Shown here: piece after piece, positions 1 to 12,000 of the stretch | How positions within the stretch are numbered: the stretch's first letter is position 1 | Layout of the letters: each line of letters opens with the position of its first letter | DNA from: Lingula anatina | Taxonomy: Eukaryota > Brachiopoda > Lingulata > Lingulida > Lingulidae | NCBI RefSeq assembly: GCF_001039355.2 | Contig: NW_019775935.1 | Location: 747,570 to 806,171 of the forward strand | Reading direction: 5' to 3' | DNA: 58,602 nucleotides | Notes under the pieces: model-generated | Databases searched by the model: none | The model's input: only the letters and a program-made list of their open reading frames with translations | Told to the model about the DNA's origin: nothing | Made by a program: the position numbers and the translations under genes

Positions 1-53
1 ATGGGGTGTCAAAATCTATTAATTCTCATTATTATTTACGTTTTTTCTTACAG

Positions 54-3000
54 TGTCTGAACCCTTGCAGTTATGAGTTCTTTGGACCAGAGCGTTGTAG
101 ACAAGAATGTGTAAGTATTATTGTGTAATAATCAGTCAGGTGACTATATACTTGATCTAAATAAGGAATTTTGAATTTTCTCAAATTAAATTTGGCCATG
201 ATATCACTACTATGAATAGCTTTTTTTCTTCTGTCACACTGTCCATTTGTTGAAGCTGCATAAATGCCATACCATAAACCACTATTATTGAGGACTATTT
301 GACATATGAAGACTGAGAGTCACATGACAACGTGCTGCTCATAACATCTTGCTACTGAAAACCTTACGCATCATTGTTGATTTCACTCATGGTAGTGTAT
401 GTATGTCACGTAAAGGTGATTTGTAGCTTAAGGTTGTGTTGAGAATTTCTTACAAGAATGTTTATTATTTGTTCTGTTATCAGCCAGGAAGGAAAGACTG
501 CTCATAAGATGCATTGATATTTTTTTCTCATATTTCACCACATTGCCACGGCCCATGCGTTGTTTTTTGGTGTCAGATAAGTTTAGACTGTTACAAGTTA
601 ATGCAAATGTGACAGCTGATGTTCCCATGCCAGTGTTCCAGGTTGTCTTTGTTTCTTGGCTATTACCGCTTATTTCTAATGCACTTATTGCATTATCTCT
701 GGCTTAGTAATTTTGCGGTAATATTTGGGTTGTGAATTAGCTCTCAGATTTTGCAGTGCCCATTTTCATTACAATTATCCAATAGAGTCAGTAAGGGCAA
801 AGCCAGCTATAAAAGTCTATTATAATAATTTCGTCTTGACGCTCTATTAGTATGAGTGTTTCCTTCATCACTGTCAACAAGCTTCCTGTCTTTCTGACAT
901 TTTAATGAAAACCATTGTGCAATCATATCCTAACTGCAGCTTGCTTTTCCTGGCACTTACCACAAAGTTTTTACCTGAAGAATTGTCAGTGTGTGTGTAT
1001 ATATTTTTTATAGAACATACCTAAGGCCTTGTTTTGCTCTAGACAAACAACCTTATTCTTGAAGAATGTAAGGAATAGAATATAGTATTATATATTTGCT
1101 AACCTCAAAGTTTTCTTGAATATCTAAAATTGAAAATTAAGCAAATTATTCCACAGTGGAATATAATGCACATTGTCATTTTTCACTCAGCTCTGTGCAG
1201 AAATAATCTACATTATTTTATACATGATCAATTAATTATTCTATATAAGAAAGTTCAGTGATGTTCATATAATACATTTTTTCCTGTGATCATTTCAGAA
1301 CAATGCAGTGTGCAAGTCGAGCTGTGACTTCATTTATTCTTTGAAGGAGATGGAAGTGAGGACAAAAGGTAAATACCACAAGAATGTAAAGGGGATTCGT
1401 GTGCAGGTTTTAAATGCTTTTGTAATTTTATCCTCCTTTGATGCAGTGCACACTATAGTTATCAAATATACATGTGTATTCATTTGACATATTTTGTTAA
1501 TTTTCCCACACTATTCTGTATGATACATTCATCTTGATATTTATTAATGATGTCTAAATATGTTGCATGCATCATGGTAATTATTCAGTAGTTGTATGGA
1601 ATTTGTCTCTTCTATATTTGTTCTCATAAATTCATTTTCAAAGTGTTCTCATCCATAATCCAAAGTGAAAAATAAAAGATATGCTGAATAATAATGCTAT
1701 GAGAGGGTGTCACCAGAATGGCACCATGTGAAAGCATTTTAGAATTAACATCAAAGAAACTGATTTTGCCACAGGACAATCATCGTTGGCAGGGTGACAA
1801 TTGATCATAAATTCATTTCATTGGTAAATACATTCCATATCATGAAGGGCAGCTACATGGATTTTCACGGTTTTCTTCTTTGCCAATTTCAGCCAGTCAG
1901 ACTGCTAACACCAGCTCCAGTTTGCACACCCCAGCATGGGTGTGCAGAGAGACATATGTGTCATCTGGCCAACTTGAGTCCAAGATCCGGTTGCGTCTGC
2001 AAGTTCTTCAGAAAAATGGACAGAGTGCAGCAGAAGCATTGGTTTTTGTAATAGAGATGAAAACCAGAGGTCATGGATGGGTGACCATGACTGGGCAGGT
2101 GAGTTGAACTAGCTTTTAAGAGTTTTGATATCATAATGTATTGGATATCTTCCAACACCAAAAGTCAGAAGATTATCATGCCAATCACTGTGTTGTGATC
2201 ACAAGTGGTGAAAATGCCCAAAATCACAACAGAAAGCAAAAATTTATATTATCTGTCCACATAAAGGATAGGTTTCTGTTTTAATTACACCCAGAGGCAT
2301 TGACAGGGGACTATTTAATTCCACATTAGATGTCATTTTTGCAGCTAATTTTAGCTTTGGATATTACTCTCTTTAGAGTTCTGCAGTCTGAAGAAAATAC
2401 AGTTTCTAAGGGCACATTCCCATAGATTTTAGATCGATCTATCCTCGTGGGGAGTCTCACTAGATTACTGTCAGATAATCCAGCTTAAATGTCCATCTCG
2501 CCTACTACAAGTGGTAATTAACTTCCGTGTGCGGTCGGCTGACTGCAATTTAGCGTGAACCCCCAGGGAGTTAGGTCGATCTAGTAAGATCAATCTAAAT
2601 CTCTGGGAATGCCCTCTAAGCCTGCTTGCCATAAGGGAACATGGGGGCATTGTCATAATGATACTTTGACATGTATAAAGACATTAATGTGGCAATTTTA
2701 TAAAGAACAATGAACTATTAGAGGGGATTATGACCATGATATTTACTAGCACTCCCTACAGCATTGAAAGTACATGTATGGATTACTACCTTTAAAAACC
2801 TTCATTTTAAATTGGTACATATTTACAACTGATGGCAAGCAGTACTGGTAATCTTTTTATGATAATAAAATTGTGATATTGTCAGTGCTAAATTGGGAAT
2901 CTTAAAAAAATAAAATAAATAAATAAATAAAGAAGAAGCTCTTTTGGATCTCTGATTAGACCTTTTGTGTATTAGTTTTGGCCTGGCCACCAATGAACAA

Positions 3001-6000
3001 AAGGCCAGGCCTGTACGTGATTTCAAAGGGGGTTCCTTTTTCTGAAAAAAGTAGGCCTTTTACCATACCATGAAACCTCAATGTACCAGAGATCAAACCT
3101 TGTCCAGAGCAGACCTTTTTCCTGGCAAAAAGGAGGTTCATTTGAACCCTCTGACCCCCCCTCCACTATGGGCCTGAAATGTGTACTTCACACTTGTGAT
3201 AATAATATGTGCACATCTAAAGAATGATATGAAAAATGAGAAATGGATGTTTGTGAAGTCTTTTAACTATCTATACCTTCAGAACAAGATTGCTTGCTGC
3301 ACTGGTGACTGACAAAAACCATCAAACCAAAAATGACATTTTTACATGCAGAACAGTGTAATTACATCATTCTGGATATAATACAATATGTCTTTTAGAG
3401 ATATTAATTATGTGATTAAATAACTGCGTTTGACATATTTGGTGAACTATTGAACACATACATGGTAAATCTAAACCTCTAGACTGATTTATTAACAGGG
3501 ACACAAGCTAGCATAACATGGAAACCTTCTCAATGAATGAAATAAAATATTTTTCATCAATATTGTTTTCAGTCTGCAAGTGCATTCTTTCCAATTGTTC
3601 GACTGTATCCAGATACAGATTACAAGTTTAGGATTTCTGCTGTTTCATCTGAAGGTCTCATTGGAGAAAGCAAGGAGACAGAGTGGGTGCACACATTGCC
3701 TAGTAAGTATGTTTGACTAAAAGAACGATGGTTGTAAATATGGTAACTATATTTAGTGGAATAAAGTATACTTTGGTTATTAAGTCTTGAATCATGGTAT
3801 TATGCACACCCATAGATTGATATCGTAAGATAATTAGTTTGTGCCATATGTACTGTAACACACTGTATGTATTGTATAATGGTAATTTGTAAACTGCAGG
3901 TATTTGTACATGTGCTTTAACATGTAGACCATAGGCAATGTTTGTTCAGAATCAGTAATATGCAGACCAAAGACAGAGTGTGCCATATGTACATGTCAGT
4001 TTAATTTCCCAATGTTCACATTAACTGAAACTGGTACCTCCCTGAATGAATAAATGAACTAAACAAACTGTTACCTTAAATTATATCCACACCTTAAAGC
4101 CACATCTGTGCAATTTTGACACTGATAGCTGCTCAATAGTAACAGTAAATTTAACCAACCATTTTTTTAAAAATGTTTTTTATGTTAATTTTAGGATATT
4201 TTGCATTCATTTAAAACCCAATAACAAAAATACATGATCTTTACAGGGATTGAAATACCTAAAATTGAATACCTATCAACAAGTCAGACCTTAGACGATG
4301 TTTGCATGTGTTACACATAACTTTTCTTTACTTTTAGACATTTCCCCTTTAAAACCAGCCAAGAGAATTTTTGTTTCTAGTCAGTATTTAGAGGATGGGA
4401 AAATGTCAGCAGTGGTGGAGTGGGAGCCATCTGAAGGTAAGTGAGGATCAAGTGGCACTAATAATGAATGTTATTTTTCCTGTGTCTGGTTTCAAATTAA
4501 TTATGAAAGTCAAGACAATGAGGAAATTCATAAAATGCTGGTGGAAAAAAGTCATTGGGAGCATATAATAATATTATGGCATGCACTAAGTGGAAAATGT
4601 AGAGAATTGATAAAAATGAAAAATCAGAATTCTCTATACTTAACTATTCTCAACAGTTATTGTTAATTGTATGAAATTTCAGAACGGACATGTTTTTACC
4701 AGCTCCACTGGCTTCCAGACTCTTCAATTCTCCCACCTTCCAGCACAAGAAAAGAGGTAATTCACTACAAGTGCCATTACTTGGTTACAGCTACATCTTA
4801 AGTCAAACAATTTTATCAAATTGAAACAATTAATGTAAGTAAATTATATTATAAGCATACATTTAGAACATTTAAATTTCATTTGTAGAATGGGGAAAAA
4901 GTGAAATTTGAGATAGCACATAGAGGCTAATATTGGTGAGACAGATATTGATATTCAATTATGTTTTGAGGCAATGAAGTTATTAGGCAGGAAAAAAGTT
5001 AACAAAATGAGATAGAAATTTGGTTAGAATGATTTTCTTCAAACAATTCACCCCCTCTGCATTATATTTTGTCTATAATGATACACCTGCAAATCAATTC
5101 TTACCTAACATTTACTCTGGTAATGAATTCTCAGAGTGTCAAGGTTGGAGCAAGATTAGCAAAGTGCATAAGTTCAGGCAAGCAACTTAATAAAATGTAG
5201 GGCTTCAGACACGAGTAAGACAGATATGAGCATCAAAAATCTCCGTTATACGTGCATGATCAAAATAGGGTAGAAGAAAATGTTAACAACACGAGGATTT
5301 TGATAAATCCAAACTAAGAAATCATAATGTTGACATAAAATGTTTTAATATATTAAAGAAATAATATTCTATGTAACACATATTGGTCTGCTCCTTTGTT
5401 TGTTTGTAATCACTTTTTTGTTTCGTGATAGAGGCCAAATATTTTGACATTTTTTTGTTTGAATATTTTGTGCATTGATAATAGCTCTAGGATGAACCCT
5501 GTTGATTTTCATAAGGATTATGTTTGCTTTATACATGTTAAAAATTCTGAAGGTTTGAAAAATGAACATGGCAAAGCCCACTGACAATTTTAAAAATGTG
5601 TATTTTTTAAAGTTTTGGATGTAATCTCATCAAATCATAGTCCATATAGGTATCTTTTGATATCACAGGGGTCTCTAGTATAGCCTTTTACAAAAGTGAA
5701 TTAGAGGGTTTTTAGAAATTTTGTGGTCAGAGAGTAGCCCGGCCATAGGAGCCTGTGCGATTCAATAGACTACAAACATGCAAAAATAGCAACATGTCAG
5801 TTTCACATTAATTTGGCGCCATAGGTGAAACATTGTTGCATTATAGTTTGCAAACCCTTGTGCTATTGAACAATTTTACTTTTTTGTTTATTTGTTTTAA
5901 TTTAATTATTTATGCCTATATGTTCTTATTCTATTTAGTTTCAGTGGCGAGAATTTAAATACAAGATCAAGGGATTGTCATTTGACACACGGTACATCTT

Positions 6001-9000
6001 AAAACTTTTTACCAAAGATGAAAAGACTACCTCAGAAAGCAAAGAGATTGATGGAGAATTCTCCACGTGGGACTGTCTTACAGCAAATGGGCACAACTAT
6101 CAACTTTGTGGTAAGCATGAACAATTCTTTTTTTTCATCATTTAACAATGACGTTTAGCCACTACTCATGCTCTTGAAAAATTACTGAAATTATACTTTA
6201 TAAGGATGGGTGCACAAAATCATAATTGAATTAGAAGCTTCAAACTGATGACAGTAGGTTAAACCTTTTGAAATAGTTTTCTTGAACTTTACAACAACTT
6301 GGACTAGAACACGGATTTATAATCCATTTGTTCATTACTGATCATACCTCCCATGCACGAACTGTATTATGTTCAACTCTATTTTAAGGCTTCTTAATCC
6401 ATCATCTATTGTTTAAATGACCAAGAGCACTTAGTTCATCCTCACGTCTCAGTGTTGGGTTATGTAATGAGAAGTACTTTAAATAGATGACCAAGCAGTT
6501 TTTCTGTGATTAGCTCAAGATCAGAATTATGATTGCGTAACTGCCTCTTGGCTATGGAAATTCATTCTACATTAACCAGGTGTGCAAACTGATAAAAACA
6601 TAACACTTGTTGTTAATAGTTTTATTTCTAAGTACTGTTGCATTTTTGCTTGAATTATTTGCAATATGTCTTTTAAGCTTTCTTGTGTTTGTAAATAAGA
6701 ATAATCAATTGATGGACACCTGTAATAGGGAAGAGTTTAAAAAACTGACAAGAATGTACTGCAAACAAGAAAACAAAAAGCAGACGGAAATATATGTATG
6801 CAGGGTGTATCTGTGTTTCATTGTATCATCAATAATGTTCTCATTGTTAACAGTGAAGTACCAGTGAAAAAAATACCATAAGGAGCACAGATGCTTTACC
6901 TTCAGACTTTCAGTCACTGACAAATAGTTCACCATTAATTAATTGGTAAGTTGATTATTTGTATATTTTCACTTCATTATATATTTTTAGGACCAGATGA
7001 GCCAGAGTCTCTGAGATATACTCTGTCCACACCAATTGACAACTTGACGAGTGATGTGAATGTCAGCATCACATGGGAGCCCCCAAGATACTGGAGTCTT
7101 AGTAATAATGTGGACATGTACAAAATAAGTTGGAGAAGAGAGACACCCTTTCCCACTGTGTGGAACACCAAACCTGAGAAAGGGATGCTTATGGTGCCCT
7201 GGGTGAGTGAAGTGGATTATTTTATCAATCTCCAAACTATTGTATTATTTTTAGTATATCATGTTGATTCAGTGTTGATTTGACAATTACTGAATATGTG
7301 AAGTCAATTTTGATAAATTAGTTTTGGTCATTGTGAAAATTCATTTAGATATATCATGTCTAAGTCTGGTTTGTGATTTTTTCAGAACGTGACCTCTGCA
7401 GTGATCGAGGGTTTGACTCTTGGAAATGTGTATGAAGTTTCTGTTGAAAGCTTGTCTAGGGGTGGCTCTGGAAAACGTAAAACAATCCAAGTTAGCACAG
7501 CCAGTAAGTAGAAAATAAGCTCTGATGACATCATCATTATAATATGTGGCATTTTGATGTTTTAAATTAGTTAGAAACCATTCATTTGTCACAATTTGGA
7601 AAAAGATATTCTGTGTGCATCAGCAGAAAGGCATTATTTGGATACTTAAAAAACAATTAAGTAACACTTTTTTGGGTAATCCATAATAAATGTTAAATTT
7701 TAACTTGTAATGTCGTTGCTTTCTGTTTTTTTCTTGATATTTTCCCTTCTTTTCGAATCCAGCAATTTCTTTCATAAGATCTATAAATGTGTCCAACAGG
7801 ATATTGGTGCTAGCTGGTAAAGCAGATCTATTAAAATCAATAAATGCATTCTTAAGTTTCATTCGCCTACAGAATGTATTATATCAAGTATTATATTATA
7901 TTATTTCATTTAATTTTTTTTCTTAGTTTCAAATTCCTTAAAAATCAATCAAGTTGTACCAACAACTGTACAGGACACCAAGCCCCCAGAAGAGAGTGTG
8001 CAGGTGATGGAAACTGTGAGTGCTCAGCAAAGTGAGGTGACAGTTGGCAACACAAGCGAAAACAATGAGGCACAGAACTCCGTATTAATCATTGTCACGG
8101 TGACAGGGATTGGGTGCCTGGTGCTCCTGACAGGGGTGATCTTCTGCATAAGGAGATATTTTCTGTTGCCTGGCACATGCAAAAAGAGCAATGCTGATAG
8201 TGTAAGTAACCAGGGTTTTGTGAGGAAATTTCAATTTAGTTTTTGGTGAAATTTGTTGAAATAGTTTACTTTCATACCTGTTTATTATACAGGGAAAATT
8301 CAGCATGCTAGAGTGAACCTCCTACACTGATTAATATGAATAGTTTTTTAATGTATATTCAAGACATTTTTATATTTCAAGAGAAATTATGAAACATCCC
8401 TCAAATGTTGAAAGATGTTTTATTTGTTCCTTAAATTTGAAAAACATTCTGAAAATAACCATTATATTATAACTACCTATAAAATTTATCTAAATGACCA
8501 TTTTAGGTGAACAACATATACACTCGGTATTCTGATATTGAGGAAGGCAGATCTCCAGAGCAGACAGATCTAGTTGGAGGAGTTGGGGCAGTAGATGATT
8601 ATGAAATCAATCTGAGCTCTCTTGCCCTATTGGATGTGCTTGGGCAAGGAGCATTTGGCAAAGTGGTCCGAGGGCAGTTGAAGGAAGCTTGCGCCAGGGC
8701 AAGCAAAAATTCACTGGTGGCTGTGAAAATGCTTAAAGGTAAAAATAAGTCTTTTTTATTATGTAATACATGACAAAAATAAACTTTAAGGCCTCACTTA
8801 AGCATGCATGAAAGGTTTTTTTAGTATCCCAGTGATATTAATCTTATTGATAAGATAGGTAATTATTTTTTAAATCTCCTATTGAGCCCAGTATGCTGTT
8901 TTAAGTCAAAGCATTGTATGAAAACTTGATTAAGAAGATAAACTTTTTTATGTAAATAACTGATGCAGATTCAATTGTGATATTTCAGCCTATGCTATGG

Positions 9001-12000
9001 AGGAGGAGAGTGTGAGTTTGCTTGAAGAGATTGACATGATGAAGCATCTTGGCAGCCATCAGAATATTGTCAGTATGGTGGCATGCTGTACCAAAGGACC
9101 CAAATTGTGTCTCGTAATGGACTTCTGTCCCCATGGAGACCTGAGGAATTACCTCAGGAAAATCCGTGAAAAGGTTAGCATTTTTTCTCAGTGATAATGA
9201 ATTTTTAATTCAAGCTGAGTTGTACTAAATTTATGATAATTGCTTTAATATTGTCCAGTTTTTTAATCTAAGAAAATTAAGGAATAAAATTGTCTTTTAA
9301 AGTTCTGTTTACAGAAATCTCAATATAAATGTGTATCTTGTATGCAGAGAATTTTTTGCATGGTTGTTCCCTCCTATAAATATCTTTTTAATTTGTAGTA
9401 AACACATTTTGGGAGATACTTAATCACTTAAGACGTTAAAAATCTGGATTGAAGTATATTTCACACATTAATCAAAAGAACATCTGCAACTTTTTTTCCA
9501 TCACTCTGCAGTTTTGCACCATTTAACACTTAAAGAATGCAATGACTTTACATTTATATTAGCACCATTGCTACAGTGTGAGTTGGCTTAAGTTTAAAAT
9601 TAACTATAATCACTCGGGAGGAGTTAATTACCTCCCATTAGAGTATAGATCAAGGAGTTGCAAGGGGAATTGATTTGCTCTACCTGATACCTGTAATGCA
9701 TTAGTGGGCTGACAGCAAAACATGATATTTGATAGCATTACCCTAGATACACTGAGATTGTGGTTATTAACTTTGGCTACATAAAACCGTTCTGCTAAAT
9801 ATTCTGCAAAATGTTATGAACAAGAAAATTGCTTGAATGTTTTCAATTATCAGTTAATTAGGGTTGAGAACTATTCATGCATAATGCACACACCAAAGCA
9901 TACATATCAGTGCAATTGTTGGATAACCTAATTAGTCTGACACCATTTTCTACTTATAAAATTGTTTACAAAATATTTCAGAATCTTTCTTTTTGTTCAA
10001 TCTATAACTGCAAAATTCTAGAATAAAGTTTATGGATCTGTCAGGTTTAGATAACAAGATCAGGGGCGGATCCAGATATCCATCCTCCATTTTTGACCGT
10101 CTTCCGACAGAAAAAATTAGGTACTCATCAATGTAAACTTTGAACTTTAAAGTTTGACCGTCTTCCGGAAGACCCAGAAGACAGCCTCAATCCGCCCCTG
10201 AAGATGGTGAAATCTTTTCTCCTTCCAGCATGCTCCTGCCCTCAACCTGATCCCAAACAGTAAGGACTATGGCTTTTATCCAGTCAGCTCCAGGAGAAGC
10301 AACACTCCTGACAGTGGGGTTGCTATACCTCATAACAGAGGCCATCTAATCACAGATACAAACAATGGTTAGTATTCTCATTCTAACTGACGCAGTTCTG
10401 GTCATTTGATGGGTTTCAGCACTTGGTTGTTGCCGTGTTAAATGAGTTGACTGTGTTCTGTTTTTACTTAAATCATAAATTGACAGATATTGAAAAAAAT
10501 CTTGACTGTCCACTTGTTTTTATGACAGTAAACTAATTAATTTTCTTTCCGTCCATAAAACTTGAGATTTAGGTTGTAGTGATCTTCTTAAATAAAAACT
10601 GACAAATTTCTGTCAGTGTGTTTGAAAATTGTTTTTTTTTTATTACTCCAAGGCATGTACACGCATATTTTCATTGTTAAATAATTCTAACTGTAGTGAA
10701 ATGAACCCTTAGGCATTGCTTGACAGCATTAGAAAGCTTAGTTCCCTTGTTCTTTCCCAGACTATGGCATAGTCTCCAGCACAAGTGTAGATTCTGCCCG
10801 AGGAAGTGTCCTCTCTGAGACAACATCTACCTCTCATCTTGCAGGTGGAGCCATCTGGGGACAGGGGGATCCCGTCTGTCAGTCAGAGGTCAAAGGTGAG
10901 ATATAACTGTGTCTCATACACCCTTCTACATGTGTGTTACATAATAAGTTTTGCTAATAATTTATTTTAATTATACAGCTTGCACTTTTATTTAGTAAGC
11001 ATCATTGAAAGAAAAAAAAAAAAGAAAACCTCAATTTTTTTTATTTTCTTACAGTAATGTCATGGGAATATTTTGATTCAGAAAAGGAAATTGACAGTGT
11101 CAGACTCTAAACCACAATCTGCTAGTCATTACATGTTATTGCTTTTGAAATTATTTCAGATGTGGGATTATATGATGCCTTACCATCTGTGACGCAGCTC
11201 ATGTCGTATGCCAGGCAGATTGCTATGGGAATGGTTAGTAAATCTATAAGTTTAAGATGACACACCTGAGACCAATAAAACAGGATGATAAAACTTGTCA
11301 GATTTTCCAGATAAACGGATGAGGCCCAGACAGGGGATGGAAGTTTGAAATAAATGCAATTTTGTTTAAAGGTCATTCTGGCAGAGTATTTGATAGGTTT
11401 TTGTCATTTGTTACAGCAAAGCACTTTATATGGGGGTTTTCGTTTGGGGTACATAGCTTGAAAAGTAATCACACAACCACTTTTACCAGGTACAAATGGA
11501 TATAATCGTCTTTCTGTTACATTGTGTAGCTGTTAAAAAGGACCAATAAATGTCTCATGCTGTTCAACTGTAGATAACAATCTTAAGATAATGATTTTTA
11601 GTAGTTTTGACATTTCGTTTTTATCAATTGTATAGGAATACTTGGCACAGAAACGGTATGTACACCGTGACTTGGCGGCTCGTAATGTGCTTGTGTGTGA
11701 CAATGGAGTGGTGAAAGTTTCTGACTTTGGTCTCACCAGAGATATCTATGAAAGCAGCATGTACAGGAAGACTACAGCAGGGAAAGTGCCCTTTAAATGG
11801 ATGTCTATTGAAGCCATATTTGACCAGGTTTACACCACCAAAAGTGATGTGTAAGTTAATATATTTGTACCATTACTGAAAGTTTTAGTTAGCTTGTAAA
11901 GATAATGATGTATTGATATGGTACCCCAAAAATACCCTCAAAAGCATTAAAAAACAAATTTAATGAAAATTGCACTTTTCATAATTTGTAATGGTTTTTG

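Noticed and set aside
2983-3011. GGCCTGGCC / GGCCAGGCC small inverted repeat
   Set aside because: Arms of about 9-12 bases are within chance and no flanking duplication or larger structure was found.
8305-8506. Possible U12-type introns, looked for because SNRNP35 is present
   Set aside because: All introns used in the gene models begin GT with U2-like donors. ATATCCTT strings seen elsewhere are not at exon edges.
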